A stretch of DNA of 64,000 nucleotides from Gammaproteobacteria bacterium (GCA_004173475.1 SEBU01000002.1:62001-126000); one strand, 5' to 3'. Numbered from the stretch's first letter, positions 1-9,283 are shown. Notes: generated from the letters alone by a model not told the origin. Translations and numbers: made by a program.

Positions 1-1319
1 ACGGTAACCCCACAATCGGCTTTGTTTCACTGGGTTGCCCCAAAAACCTGGTAGATTCCGAGCGCATCCTCACCCAATTGCGTACCGAGGGCTATAACAT
101 CGTGCCTAGCTATAACGATGCTGACATGGTCATCGTGAACACCTGTGGTTTTATCGACAGTGCGGTGCAAGAATCCTTAGGAGCCATCGGGGAGGCGTTG
201 GCTGAGAACGGTAAGGTTCTTGTTACAGGTTGTCTAGGGTCGAAAAAAGACGAAATTATCCAGATTCACCCCAATGTTCTAGGTGTTACCGGAGCTCATG
301 CCTATGAGGAAATTCTCATTCAGGTGCACGAGCATCTTCCACCCAATCCTAAGCATGATCCGTTTACCGATCTGGTTCCTCCGCAAGGCATTAAATTAAC
401 GCCACGTCATTACGCCTACTTGAAAATATCAGAAGGCTGTAACCATTCTTGCAGCTTCTGCATCATTCCGGATATGCGCGGGAAGCTGGTAAGCCGTCCT
501 ATCGGGCAAGTAATGGGCGAGGCAGAGCGACTTGTTAAGGCTGGCGTGAAGGAAATTCTTGTGATCTCTCAGGACACATCAGCTTATGGTGTAGATATTA
601 AACATCGCACGGATTTTTGGGACGGCCGCCCGTTAAAGACAGATATGTATCAACTAGCCGCTGCTCTCGGTGAGCTTGGCGTTTGGGTTCGCTTGCATTA
701 TGTGTATCCCTACTTGCACGTGGACAACGTGATTCCATTGATGGCGCAGGGCAAGGTTTTGCCTTATCTGGATATTCCATTTCAACACGCAAGTCCTACC
801 CTGTTACGCAAGATGCGTAGGCCAGGACAAGTTGAGCGAACATTAGAGCGGATTAAAAGCTGGCGTGAACAAGTCCCCAATTTAACGATTCGTTCAACAT
901 TTATCGTTGGCTTTCCGGGTGAAACAGAAGATGATTTCCAGCAACTGTTGGATTTTTTGAAAGAAGCGCAGCTGGATCGGGTGGGTTGTTTCCAATATTC
1001 GCCGGTCGAAGGCGCCAAAGCCAACGAATTGCCAGATCACGTTCCCGATGAAATTAAACAAGAACGCTACGACCGTTTTATGCAATTGCAGCAGGAAATT
1101 TCCACTGAACGCTTAAAATTAAAAGTAGGGCAGACCTTACAAGTTTTAATTGATGAAGTGGACGAGGAAGGCGCTATTGGCCGCAGCTTTGCCGACGCAC
1201 CTGAAATAGATGGTTGCGTTTATTTGAACGGTGAAACAAATGTTAAACCGGGTGACCTGGTAAACGTCCTTATCGAACACTCAGACGAGTACGATTTGTG
1301 GGGAACTAAAATCGCCTAA
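1..1319 (+). CDS. rimO: Ribosomal protein S12 methylthiotransferase RimO (5' partial)
   Basis: Radical-SAM enzyme that adds a methylthio group to the conserved aspartate of ribosomal protein S12. The reading frame is open from base 3, so the start codon lies just upstream; by family length only a few residues are missing. The N-terminal MTTase domain shows its three cysteine contexts (SLGCPKN, NTCGF, TGCLG). The radical-SAM cluster motif C-x3-C-x2-C is encoded at 438-461 (GCNHSCSFC). A C-terminal TRAM-type RNA-binding region ends the protein near DEYDLWG. MiaB is related, but the [12 protein letters not shown] start and the S12-type TRAM end favour RimO. It ends with TAA about 60 bases before the next gene on the same strand. 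Confidence 0.96.
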   Translation, partial: GNPTIGFVSLGCPKNLVDSERILTQLRTEGYNIVPSYNDADMVIVNTCGFIDSAVQESLGAIGEALAENGKVLVTGCLGSKKDEIIQIHPNVLGVTGAHAYEEILIQVHEHLPPNPKHDPFTDLVPPQGIKLTPRHYAYLKISEGCNHSCSFCIIPDMRGKLVSRPIGQVMGEAERLVKAGVKEILVISQDTSAYGVDIKHRTDFWDGRPLKTDMYQLAAALGELGVWVRLHYVYPYLHVDNVIPLMAQGKVLPYLDIPFQHASPTLLRKMRRPGQVERTLERIKSWREQVPNLTIRSTFIVGFPGETEDDFQQLLDFLKEAQLDRVGCFQYSPVEGAKANELPDHVPDEIKQERYDRFMQLQQEISTERLKLKVGQTLQVLIDEVDEEGAIGRSFADAPEIDGCVYLNGETNVKPGDLVNVLIEHSDEYDLWGTKIA

Positions 1320-1323
1320 GCTT

Positions 1324-1351
1324 CGCCATTGGTTTTAACAAACCGGTGGCG
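1324..1351. other. Stem-loop between rimO and the DUF748 gene
   Basis: A 12-bp stem (1324-1335 with 1340-1351, including two G-T pairs) around a 4-base loop, directly after the rimO stop. No T-run follows on either strand, so it is not a clear intrinsic terminator; it may protect the rimO mRNA end or attenuate read-through. Confidence 0.4.
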
Positions 1352-1378
1352 AGTGATGTATACGGGAGTTAAAGTCGT

Positions 1379-3595
1379 TTGAGAATGCCTACATCTTTTC
1401 TGCATGCGTTGTACCGCTCAATAATTCTACGCGTTTTATTTGTTGTCTTGATACTGCTGAGTATTCTTTGCCTCTGTTATTATTTTTGGGCATTGCCTTG
1501 GGTTAATCGCGCGGTCTCTGAAAATTATTTCGAGCAAACCGGGCATAAACTACAACATGACAAAATTAACCTGCAATTGTTTAAATGTAACCTTAGCATC
1601 GGGCATCTAAAAGATTCTGCAAATTTGTGGCAAGCCGACTCGGTGAATCTGAATGTCGGATGTTTACAATCATTTCATGAACGCGGCATCGTCATCAACG
1701 ACATTACCATCAAACAATTGCGACTTAACGCCACTCAAAATGAAAATGCATTGTGGAATTTTGATGATGTTATAAAGCATCAACAAATTCTGGCCAAAGA
1801 AGCAGCACAAAAAAAGAAAACGGATGAAAATCTTTCGGTAATCATAAAAAAACTCACCTTGGTTAATTCTACCCTCCATACGAATCTAGTGGCGTTAAAT
1901 AGCATTCCTATGGATGCGTCGCCATTGAATCTAAGCATTTCAAATATCAATTTTGCTGGTAAGGATGCGTCGAATTTTTCGCTCAATGCCGACTTAAATA
2001 AAACTGCAAAAATAGCAATTGCGGGTAAGCTCAATCTACTGTCTCTCTCTGGGGAAGTGGACATAAACGCAAATAATATCCCTTTTGTATGGTTTAATAA
2101 ATTATTGGAACCCTACGTAACGCTTGAGGTTTTAAGTGGCGCTTTTGAATTTCACAAGCATATTAATTTAGTGGCGGGTACGCCGCAAAAAGTAGTGGGC
2201 AACGGCAAGTTAAGTGATTTAAAACTTCGCCCGATGAATATGGAGCAGGATGCGGTCAAATGGAAAAGTCTGGAATGGGAAAATGCAGAAATATCCTTGA
2301 CGGAAAAATCCATTCATATACCGGCTGTAACGCTCAATGAGTTGGATGGTCAATTCATTGTCGATAAAAATCGGACTACAAATGTTCAAGCCATGATTGT
2401 AACAGCGGCACCTCCGCCAGCGACTTCAACGGCCGCTCCAACGGAATCAAAACCCTGGCAATTTGCGATTGATCGCTTTGCAGTTAACAATGCTGCGGTG
2501 GGTTTTTACGATCAGTCTTTAACACCTGCATTTACGGCAATAGTGCAAAATTTTACCGGTGATATTGTCAATATATCCTCCGATGAAAACTCCTTGGCGA
2601 CCATAAAACTGGCAGGTAATGTAGATGGCTATGCGCCTGTGACATTGCAGGGTCAAGCTAATGTATTTAGAAAAGTTCCGAAGCTGGATGCGTTACTGTC
2701 GTTCAAACAAATGGATATGGGGGCCTTGTCGCCTTATTCTGCCGAATACGCTGGCTGGAAAATTAAAAAGGGGTTGCTGAGTGCCGATCTGAATTATCAT
2801 TACGAAGACGGAAAGATTTTGGGCAAAAATCATGTAGTGATTGATCATTTGGAATTCGGTGAAAAAGTTCGCGGCACCCGCGTGGTAGATATTCCGTTGC
2901 GATTAGGCTTAGCTCTTTTAACAGATGAAAATCATATTGCCGTTTTGGACACGGTAATTTCCGGTACACCTAGTGATCCGGAATTTAATATTAAGGACGT
3001 TATCACCCGCGCCTTAAGTAATACTCTTAAAAAAATTATTACATCGCCCTTCAAATTTCTCAGCAACTTGTTAAATACCAGCGAAGATCTTGGTAAAATT
3101 CAATTCACACCAGGAGAGTCACAATTAACTGACGAGGCTAAAAATAAGGCGCAGCTGTTAACTGAGGCGTTAAAAAAACGTCCCAAGATGCGTTTGAGTG
3201 TTCAGGGAACGTTTGACCCGAATACTGATTTGCTAGCCCTTAAAGAAGAGCAGGTTAAGAGTGCATTACAAAAGGCGGGCGTTGCACCCGAATCTTTAAA
3301 GGATCACAACGAAACCTGGGTTGCTGCTGTCAACACTCGATATCAAATACAAGGTCTCGTTAGCCCAACCAATCTACAGCTCACGGCCGATGAAAAATAT
3401 CAGGCGCTTATTGCAGCAGAAGCGGTTGATCCGGAACGTTTAAATCGATTGGCGCATGAGCGCGCGCAAGCGATTAAGCAATATTTTATTTTGCAACTAG
3501 GTGTATCAAGCGAAACGATTTTATTAAATTCTGATCCAAGTTGTGGAAAGTCCGGACAATGTTCGGCCGAGGCTATCTTTACGTTGGAAGTGTAG
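1379..3595 (+). CDS. DUF748/AsmA-like membrane-anchored envelope protein
   Basis: About 738 residues. One N-terminal transmembrane segment (about residues 13-38) is followed by a long periplasmic part rich in alternating beta-strand sequence, as in DUF748 proteins of the AsmA/TamB-like group, which are thought to act in envelope lipid or outer-membrane homeostasis. The stretch FTPGESQLTDEAKNKAQ near residue 580 resembles an OmpA-like C-terminal segment. A Pro/Thr/Ala-rich linker lies near residues 342-358. The TTG at 1379 has GGGAG at 1364-1368 at a usable spacing; the in-frame ATG at 1385 is the alternative start. Function in this organism is unknown. Confidence 0.8.
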   Translation: MRMPTSFLHALYRSIILRVLFVVLILLSILCLCYYFWALPWVNRAVSENYFEQTGHKLQHDKINLQLFKCNLSIGHLKDSANLWQADSVNLNVGCLQSFHERGIVINDITIKQLRLNATQNENALWNFDDVIKHQQILAKEAAQKKKTDENLSVIIKKLTLVNSTLHTNLVALNSIPMDASPLNLSISNINFAGKDASNFSLNADLNKTAKIAIAGKLNLLSLSGEVDINANNIPFVWFNKLLEPYVTLEVLSGAFEFHKHINLVAGTPQKVVGNGKLSDLKLRPMNMEQDAVKWKSLEWENAEISLTEKSIHIPAVTLNELDGQFIVDKNRTTNVQAMIVTAAPPPATSTAAPTESKPWQFAIDRFAVNNAAVGFYDQSLTPAFTAIVQNFTGDIVNISSDENSLATIKLAGNVDGYAPVTLQGQANVFRKVPKLDALLSFKQMDMGALSPYSAEYAGWKIKKGLLSADLNYHYEDGKILGKNHVVIDHLEFGEKVRGTRVVDIPLRLGLALLTDENHIAVLDTVISGTPSDPEFNIKDVITRALSNTLKKIITSPFKFLSNLLNTSEDLGKIQFTPGESQLTDEAKNKAQLLTEALKKRPKMRLSVQGTFDPNTDLLALKEEQVKSALQKAGVAPESLKDHNETWVAAVNTRYQIQGLVSPTNLQLTADEKYQALIAAEAVDPERLNRLAHERAQAIKQYFILQLGVSSETILLNSDPSCGKSGQCSAEAIFTLEV

Positions 3596-3634
3596 TTGCT
3601 GACTATTTTGAATTTACTTGATTAGGGGTAACTT

Positions 3635-3892
3635 ATGGAAAATGTTCGTCACATACCTGAACAAAATCGTTTTGTTGCAGATTACCAAGGTGCGCAAGCC
3701 ATACTTCAGTATGTCACTTTCAAAAAAGAATCTGATACTACGGTATTGGATATCACCAGTACCTATGTGCCACCAGAGTTTAGAGGCAAGGGTTTCGCTG
3801 AAAAGTTGGTGCGTACAGCGATCGCTTGGGGTAAAGAGCAGGGATATGAATTACACGCCAGTTGTTGGTACGCTGCAAAATTTATTCGCTAA
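3635..3892 (+). CDS. Small GNAT-like N-acetyltransferase (YjdJ/NATD1 type)
   Basis: 85-residue single-domain protein of the Gcn5-related N-acetyltransferase-like family that includes E. coli YjdJ. The acetyl-CoA binding motif is visible as VPPEFRGKGFAEKLV at about residues 46-60, followed by a helix and the family's typical C-terminal CWYAAKFI. These proteins are half the size of ordinary GNATs and their substrate is generally unknown. A strong ribosome site (AGGGG, 3624-3628) precedes the ATG. It is co-directional with the DUF748 gene and the pilin gene, with short gaps. Confidence 0.85.
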   Translation: MENVRHIPEQNRFVADYQGAQAILQYVTFKKESDTTVLDITSTYVPPEFRGKGFAEKLVRTAIAWGKEQGYELHASCWYAAKFIR

Positions 3893-3909
3893 CTTAGCGA
3901 GACAGCGTG

Positions 3910-4395
3910 ATGGATAAGTCTAGGGCGGGCAAGGGTTTCACGTTACTTGAGTTGATGGTCGTTGTGGCCATCATCGCAATTCTCGCCGCTATGGCGATGC
4001 CCTCGCTTGAACCCAAATACGCGCGCGCGCAAATTGCCGAGTCGGTCGATTTGCTAAAAAATTTAAAGGAGAACATTAATTTATTTTACATTACCACAAA
4101 AAAATTCCCGCGCGACAATAGCGAGGCTGGAATTCCCAAGCCTGAACATTTGATAGGAAATTATGTTGAAAGGATAGATTATGTTGCTGGTTCTTTTGAT
4201 ATTAAATTCGGCAGTAAAGCTTTAAACAGATTGAAGGGTAAGACAATAAGTATCCGTCCTATAGTAGTAGTGGATTCTCCAGAAAGCCCCATCTCATGGG
4301 TGTGCGGTAACGCAAGAGCGCCAGCGGGGATGGTTGCTGTAGGCGCCAACAAAACAAATATTGAAAATCAATTCCTGCCTTTAAGCTGTAACTAG
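3910..4395 (+). CDS. Type IV pilin-like prepilin
   Basis: 161-residue class III secretory protein. A short basic leader ending in Gly (MDKSRAGKG) is followed by FTLLELMVVVAIIAILAA, the classic prepilin peptidase site with Glu at +5 and the hydrophobic assembly helix. The C-terminal part has two cysteines (WVCG and LSC) spaced like the pilin disulfide loop, suggesting a PilA/PilE-type subunit rather than GspG. No assembly genes (pilB/C/D/Q) are in the window, so whether it is a major, minor or orphan pilin cannot be told. Start ATG 3910 is chosen; GTG at 3907 is directly before it. Confidence 0.85.
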   Translation: MDKSRAGKGFTLLELMVVVAIIAILAAMAMPSLEPKYARAQIAESVDLLKNLKENINLFYITTKKFPRDNSEAGIPKPEHLIGNYVERIDYVAGSFDIKFGSKALNRLKGKTISIRPIVVVDSPESPISWVCGNARAPAGMVAVGANKTNIENQFLPLSCN

Positions 4396-4582
4396 GTTGT
4401 TCGCAACTCCCTCCAAAATTATTCCCTCGGCATAATTTCTCGTTAAGTCCTATTTTCCGCTTATCATCGAAAATTGCCATTTGGCATCTTTTTAATTTTT
4501 TGCTTGTAACCTTCGCTAACAATCATCGTTTTAGCTTACGCAAAAACATTGTATTAATGGCACATCCATTTGAAGGCTACTT

Positions 4583-5323
4583 ATGACAAGAATTTTATCA
4601 CCTATATTTATCGCATTGATTTTTTTGCCGGAAACAGCTTCCGCCAGTGAAGTAGATCTTCTTGAATATTTTTCGGAAGGTGGGGTTGCGGTGGTTGTTA
4701 TTATATCGCTCTCTATTTTATTTCTGTCGGTGAGTATTGAAAGGCTTGTTCACTTCCGCGAAAAATATATTTTTTCTCATGAATTACTTGATCAGGTCAG
4801 GGCTTTATGGGGCCACGGCGAGGTTGAAAAAATTTCTCAGCTATTGATATCGAATCGAACCAGCCTGGCGAGGGTGTTGGGTTTTATTGTCGATAATCGA
4901 CGCCAATCATTCGATTTTATAAGTACAGGCGCGGGCGAGATAGCATCGCGGGAGTTGAGGAAACATCAACAAAAATTTTATGCATTGTCCATAGTGGCCA
5001 CAGTTGCTCCTATTGTTGGTTTGTTAGGTACGGTGATAGGTATGATTGAGGCCTTTCACGTAATAGCTTTTTCACAGGGCATGGGAAACCCCACACTACT
5101 AGCGGGTGGAATTTCGAAGGCGCTCATTAACACTGCGGCAGGCTTAGGCGTGGCACTTCCTGCACTGGGTATGCATCACTTTCTAAAATATCGAAATGCA
5201 TCGTTTAGCTTGTTGCTCGAGCAGGAAATATCACAGCTGATTAACGACTGGTTTTCAGTCGTGCAAAAACAGCCAGTGAGTTCTACAGCGGTCGATCTCA
5301 GCGAGGTGAATTATGCGAATTAA
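4583..5323 (+). CDS. MotA/TolQ/ExbB-family proton channel protein
   Basis: 246 residues. Forms the proton channel with an ExbD partner and uses the proton gradient across the inner membrane to drive a periplasmic effector. The N-terminus looks like a cleavable signal (about 21 residues ending ETASA), unlike E. coli ExbB, followed by three membrane segments: about residues 30-54, and two in the conserved C-terminal block (SIVATVAPIVGLLGTVIGMIEAF and LINTAAGLGVALPALG). The ATLL/GLLGTV and TAAGL motifs are typical of the family. The gene overlaps the exbD-like gene by 11 bases, implying coupled translation. No TonB-dependent receptor lies beside it. Confidence 0.9.
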   Translation: MTRILSPIFIALIFLPETASASEVDLLEYFSEGGVAVVVIISLSILFLSVSIERLVHFREKYIFSHELLDQVRALWGHGEVEKISQLLISNRTSLARVLGFIVDNRRQSFDFISTGAGEIASRELRKHQQKFYALSIVATVAPIVGLLGTVIGMIEAFHVIAFSQGMGNPTLLAGGISKALINTAAGLGVALPALGMHHFLKYRNASFSLLLEQEISQLINDWFSVVQKQPVSSTAVDLSEVNYAN

Positions 5324-5738
5324 TCCTGTTGAAGAAGATCAGCCTGAAATTGGATTAATTGCGCTTATAGATTGCATCTTTTTTTTGCTGATGTTTTTTA
5401 TGGTGGCTACATCGTTTAAACAACAGGCTGACATACATCAGCAAAATACATTACCTGTAGTACTGCCGGAGGCTCACGCCAGTCTCAATTCCGGTTTGTC
5501 GGCCCCTAAAGCAAAGGAGGTGGGTATTGATAAAAAGGGAAATTTATTTTTGGATGGAGAATCCATAACCCTCCATAAACTCCAAGAAAAACTTAAAGAT
5601 GCCGGTAGTGATAGTAGACAAACTCTGATTGAGATCAGTGGAGACGAAGCGGTTGCCTACAAATATATCGTGAGTGTAGTAGATATATGTCAGTTTGAGG
5701 GTTTTACCAACATAGTCCTGAATACCAGGGCCAAGTAA
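5313..5738 (+). CDS. ExbD/TolR-family biopolymer transport protein
   Basis: 141 residues. A short cytoplasmic N-terminus is followed by a single transmembrane helix containing the essential aspartate (D20 in LIDCIFFLLMFFMV), then a periplasmic domain ending in the usual ISGDEAVAYKYIVSVVD-like block that in ExbD/TolR binds the effector or peptidoglycan. Start ATG 5313 lies inside the end of the ExbB-like gene, and the next gene begins one base after its TAA, so the three genes form a tight operon. Confidence 0.9.
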   Translation: MRINPVEEDQPEIGLIALIDCIFFLLMFFMVATSFKQQADIHQQNTLPVVLPEAHASLNSGLSAPKAKEVGIDKKGNLFLDGESITLHKLQEKLKDAGSDSRQTLIEISGDEAVAYKYIVSVVDICQFEGFTNIVLNTRAK

Positions 5739-5739
5739 T

Positions 5740-7041
5740 ATGGTCAGTCACCCATATATATTCCGCCAAAATGTTTTCAATATTTTTATCCTACAGAATC
5801 GATTTATTTTAGCCTCGATTATTATTCATGGCTTAATTCTTTTGTACTTGAGCAATCTTGTGGTAAAACCCGCACCCGCAAATACGGCAGCGAAGCAAGT
5901 ACGAGTATCCATGCATAACGCTTACAAAATGAATATGCAGCAATCATTGAAAAATATGGGCGAGGTTCAACAAGCGTTAGTGAACACTTTAGATGATACG
6001 ACTAAAGAAAAATTAAACCTCGAGCCAAATAATGAAATATTGGAAGCTAGTAGAACCGTAGCTGCCTCACAATTGTTAGAGTTGGCTCGAAAAATTTCGG
6101 AAAATATTCGTAAAATTGAACGGGAGTTACGTGCTAAAGATTTAGAGCGAGCGGTAGTTATGTCACATACGGATGCCTTAAAAACTGTCATGTCTTTAGA
6201 GCTACCTATACCTGCGTATAATGCCAATAAAATGCCTGGTGCGGAAATGGTTAAATCGATTGAACGATTTGAGGAAAATGCAAAAAATTCTTTACGCAAC
6301 AGACTTGAAGATATGAACGCAAGGGGATTAGGCGAGCCCTTGTCAAAGAATAAAACGAAGTCTTCTGATTCAGTAGGCTTGGTTAATGGAAAAGATAACG
6401 TGAAAGATGCGATGAGCTTAGCTAGTTCACACGCGACTTATGAATCCATGCGCTCCAAAAATGACTATGTAGATCTATGGCTTGATCATATTCCGCCTGT
6501 CAATCAACGCGATCCCAAAAAAGTGGCGGGTCGTATAATAAAAGATGGCGCGCGGTATGCTGACAGAATTTTTATTGATAGCTGGTATGTCATCGGCCCA
6601 TTTTCACGTTCAGATGTTAAGCTCCCACCGGAGTATGGAGTTGATCTTGATGGAGTTTATTACGGAAAAGATAATCAAACCTTACGCTGGCAATATTTAA
6701 GTCATTCCTCCTATCCAATAACGCCACCGCAAGTTGATAAAGCAGGAGTATTTTTCGGTTATACAGAAGTCATACTGGATCGCGAGCAAGACTTGTGGGT
6801 TTGGATAGGCGCGGATGATTTTGCGAGTCTTAGCTTGAACGAAAAAATCATTTGGAAGAGTGAATTATTTAATAAAAAATTTAATAGTTTGGCCAATGAT
6901 AAAAACGGTACTGCACGAAATCAATGGAATTTAACAGAATACAAGCGTTTGGTTCATTTTAAGAAGGGTAAAAATAGTTTCGTATTTAAACTTACGAATT
7001 CGGATGCAAGATCGTTTTTTTCATTAGTCTTAACAAAATAA
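5740..7041 (+). CDS. ExbBD-linked membrane-anchored protein with C-terminal PA14-like beta-domain
   Basis: 433 residues; no named family recognised with certainty. One transmembrane helix (about residues 22-42) near the N-terminus gives a TonB/TolA-like topology. Residues about 50-250 are charged and helix-rich with likely coiled coil. Residues about 265-433 form a beta-rich domain with WYVIGPF, LDREQDLWVWIGADDFASL and LNEKIIWKS, resembling PA14-like or lectin-like modules in which such aspartates bind calcium or sugar. There is no TonB C-terminal domain and no proline-rich spanning region. Its position one base after exbD suggests that it is the effector or sensor energised by this ExbBD pair. 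Function is inferred only from context. Confidence 0.65.
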   Translation: MVSHPYIFRQNVFNIFILQNRFILASIIIHGLILLYLSNLVVKPAPANTAAKQVRVSMHNAYKMNMQQSLKNMGEVQQALVNTLDDTTKEKLNLEPNNEILEASRTVAASQLLELARKISENIRKIERELRAKDLERAVVMSHTDALKTVMSLELPIPAYNANKMPGAEMVKSIERFEENAKNSLRNRLEDMNARGLGEPLSKNKTKSSDSVGLVNGKDNVKDAMSLASSHATYESMRSKNDYVDLWLDHIPPVNQRDPKKVAGRIIKDGARYADRIFIDSWYVIGPFSRSDVKLPPEYGVDLDGVYYGKDNQTLRWQYLSHSSYPITPPQVDKAGVFFGYTEVILDREQDLWVWIGADDFASLSLNEKIIWKSELFNKKFNSLANDKNGTARNQWNLTEYKRLVHFKKGKNSFVFKLTNSDARSFFSLVLTK

Positions 7042-7057
7042 ATTATTTGAATTTTTT

Positions 7058-7099
7058 CATAGTAAACTGGCTAGAATAGCCTCTGGCCAGTTTACTATG
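7058..7099. repeat. Perfect 14-bp inverted repeat with 14-base loop
   Basis: 7058-7071 is the exact reverse complement of 7086-7099. It lies after the ExbBD-module stop and before the convergent oxidoreductase stop. A T6 run lies before, not after, the stem on the + strand, so it is not a standard intrinsic terminator for either gene, although a termination or mRNA-end role is still the simplest reading. Confidence 0.7.
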
Positions 7100-7173
7100 T
7101 ACATAACAAAGGTAGCTCTTTAACAGAAGCATCGGTAAAAAAATTCGGTCATTCAAATGAGTGGACGGTAATG

Positions 7174-8211
7174 TCACCAATCAGAAAGTACGATTTTACC
7201 GATGGTTGCTCCGGCCTCTATTTCCGCATGCGCCAGACGCAAATTCGCTGCGTTAATTGGACTCAATACTTTATTAAGACTGGTTTTTATTTGTTGTCTA
7301 TCAATGAGATCGGCAATACGATTAAGTATTTTGTGCTGTTCAATCATGTCGCAAGTTTTGTACATTGACCGTGTGAACATAAACTCCCACGTAAAGCTAG
7401 CAGATTTTGATTTTAATAAATTTAAATCTATGTTTGCCTCCGGTTCAACAATTGAGCAGATTTTCCCCTGAGGTATGATTAAATCCGCCATGGCTGACCA
7501 GTGAGCAGCGGTAGTGTTTAAACAAAAAATATAATCTACAAACTGCATACCTTGGGAGCGAATCTCTTTTGTGAAATCTTGTTGATGATTAACAACTAGG
7601 TCTGCTCCCAGTGAGCGGCACCAGTCTGCTGACTCAGGGCGAGAGGCTGTCGCAATAACTTTTAATCCAGCAATTTGTTTCGCTAGTTGAATCGCAATTG
7701 AACCTACACCACCCGCAGCACCAATAATCAATAACACTTTGCCTTTGGATTTTTCTTCACTGATTTCCAATCGTTCGAATAATCCCTCTGCAGCAGTAAT
7801 ACCCGTGAGGGGGAGGGCGGCGGCTTCGACATCGCTCAAACTTTTTGGTTTGTTTCCCGCAATACGTTCATCTACCACTTGAAATTCGCTGTTGCTTCCA
7901 GGGCAAGTTATGTCTCCGGCGTAATACACCTCGTCGCCAATCTGGAATAGCTCAACGTCATCGCCAACGGCCACGACTTTGCCAACTGCATCCCAACCGA
8001 GGACACGGTAATTTTCTTCCACTTTGCTTTTTGGGCTGCGCACTTTTGTATCGACTGGATTAACGGATACGGCCGTTATTTTCACAAGCAGATCGCGCCC
8101 TTGTGGTTTAGGCACAGGCAGGGTGATGTCTAACAGAGAGTTTTCGTCAGCGATGGGCAGATAGGTTTTGAGGCCAACAGCTTTCATTGTTTCGGGTAAA
8201 GATTGGGACAT
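7174..8211 (-). CDS. Zinc-type alcohol dehydrogenase-like / quinone oxidoreductase family protein
   Basis: 345-residue medium-chain dehydrogenase/reductase. The N-terminal GroES-like domain has DLLVKITAVSVNPVDTKVR, and the NADPH-binding Rossmann motif is IIGAAGGVGSIAIQLAK at about residues 162-178. The catalytic-zinc ligands of true alcohol dehydrogenases are not apparent, which favours an NADPH-dependent quinone/enone reductase of the zinc-binding-ADH-like family. It is divergent from the LysR gene at 8318, which probably regulates it. The substrate cannot be read from sequence. Confidence 0.88.
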   Translation of the reverse strand: MSQSLPETMKAVGLKTYLPIADENSLLDITLPVPKPQGRDLLVKITAVSVNPVDTKVRSPKSKVEENYRVLGWDAVGKVVAVGDDVELFQIGDEVYYAGDITCPGSNSEFQVVDERIAGNKPKSLSDVEAAALPLTGITAAEGLFERLEISEEKSKGKVLLIIGAAGGVGSIAIQLAKQIAGLKVIATASRPESADWCRSLGADLVVNHQQDFTKEIRSQGMQFVDYIFCLNTTAAHWSAMADLIIPQGKICSIVEPEANIDLNLLKSKSASFTWEFMFTRSMYKTCDMIEQHKILNRIADLIDRQQIKTSLNKVLSPINAANLRLAHAEIEAGATIGKIVLSDW

Positions 8212-8263
8212 TGGATGGCTCCTGAATTATTTGTACGAGTCCAGCTTAACTCTATCTGGAAAT

Positions 8264-8281
8264 ATTGATAATGTTTGCAAT
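8264..8281. promoter_or_regulatory. Candidate LysR-type operator
   Basis: An interrupted dyad ATTG-N10-CAAT, which contains the T-N11-A core typical of LysR binding sites, lies in the 106-base space between the divergent oxidoreductase and LysR genes. Binding is inferred from position and symmetry. Confidence 0.45.
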
Positions 8282-8317
8282 ACTTGAATAACTGTTAAAA
8301 GCTTTTGATAATGACCT

Positions 8318-9214
8318 ATGCAAAGAAATTATTCGCTGCAAGATTTAGAGCTCCTTATTCAAGTAGCAGAGCGTGCAAATATGAGCGATGTTGCTCGTCA
8401 GCTGAATATGACGACCGCAGCTGTATCCGCAGCTATCAAAAGATTAGAGCGGGCATTAGGCGTTAGTCTATTTGAGCGGACTACACGCAGCCTTCGTTTG
8501 AGCGCAGCTGGTGAAGCTTTTATACCTCATCTTCAACAAATGTTTGGGGTGCTCGATGTTGCTGAAAGTGAGCTGAGCAACCTGCAAACTCTGGTAGCGG
8601 GCGAGATCAGAATAAGCGCTCCTTCAGACTTGGGCCGGAATTATTTAAATCGCGTTCTAGACGAGTTTTTGGACCTTCATCCCAAGATTAAGTTAGTTTT
8701 TCATATATCTGATTATATTCAAGATTTGTATCGCGACGAACTGGATCTGGTGGTTCGTTATGGGGCGCCCAAAGATTCGGGTTTAATCGCCGCCAGGCTT
8801 TGCGACAACCGGCGGCTTCTAGTCGCTTCACCTAGTTACTTGAGCAATCATTCGCCGCTTCGAGAACTGAATGATTTACTTAATCATAATTGCTTGATGT
8901 TTTATCGAAATGATCGCCCCTATAACAAGTGGGAGTTCGAGCGAAATGGAGAATCGGTTAATGTAAATGTGACGGGTGACAGGTCGGCTAACGACGGAGA
9001 TATGGTGAAGCGCTGGGCGATGGCAGGGAAGGGAATCGCCTATAAATCGCAGCTGGATGTAAAAAGCGAACTTGAAGCAGGTGCCTTGGTTGAGCTTTTG
9101 CCGGGCTCCTACCTTGGGGAATCAACGCCGATATATTTGCTATATAAGGAACGAAAATATCAAGCCTACCGACTCACAGCTTTAATCACGCATTTAAAAC
9201 AAAAGGTTGGTTGA
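8318..9214 (+). CDS. LysR-family transcriptional regulator
   Basis: 298 residues. The N-terminal winged helix-turn-helix (about residues 5-64: LELLIQVAERANMSDVARQL, TTAAVSAAIKRLE) is followed by a type 2 periplasmic-binding-like effector domain (about 90-295). AVSAAIKRLERALGVSLFERTTR is the family hallmark. It is similar in layout to regulators of the CrgA/DsdC-like subgroup that control a divergent oxidoreductase. It most likely regulates 7174-8211 and itself through the shared intergenic region. Confidence 0.93.
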   Translation: MQRNYSLQDLELLIQVAERANMSDVARQLNMTTAAVSAAIKRLERALGVSLFERTTRSLRLSAAGEAFIPHLQQMFGVLDVAESELSNLQTLVAGEIRISAPSDLGRNYLNRVLDEFLDLHPKIKLVFHISDYIQDLYRDELDLVVRYGAPKDSGLIAARLCDNRRLLVASPSYLSNHSPLRELNDLLNHNCLMFYRNDRPYNKWEFERNGESVNVNVTGDRSANDGDMVKRWAMAGKGIAYKSQLDVKSELEAGALVELLPGSYLGESTPIYLLYKERKYQAYRLTALITHLKQKVG

Positions 9215-9283
9215 AGCTAGATCAGGAAAAAAATTAAGGGTGGACGTGACGACGCGCACTTACAGAGTGCGCATCGAAAATCG

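Noticed and set aside
3618-3917. 99-codon plus-strand frame overlapping the small GNAT gene
   Set aside because: The other frame carries the acetyltransferase motif and a strong ribosome site; this one has neither.
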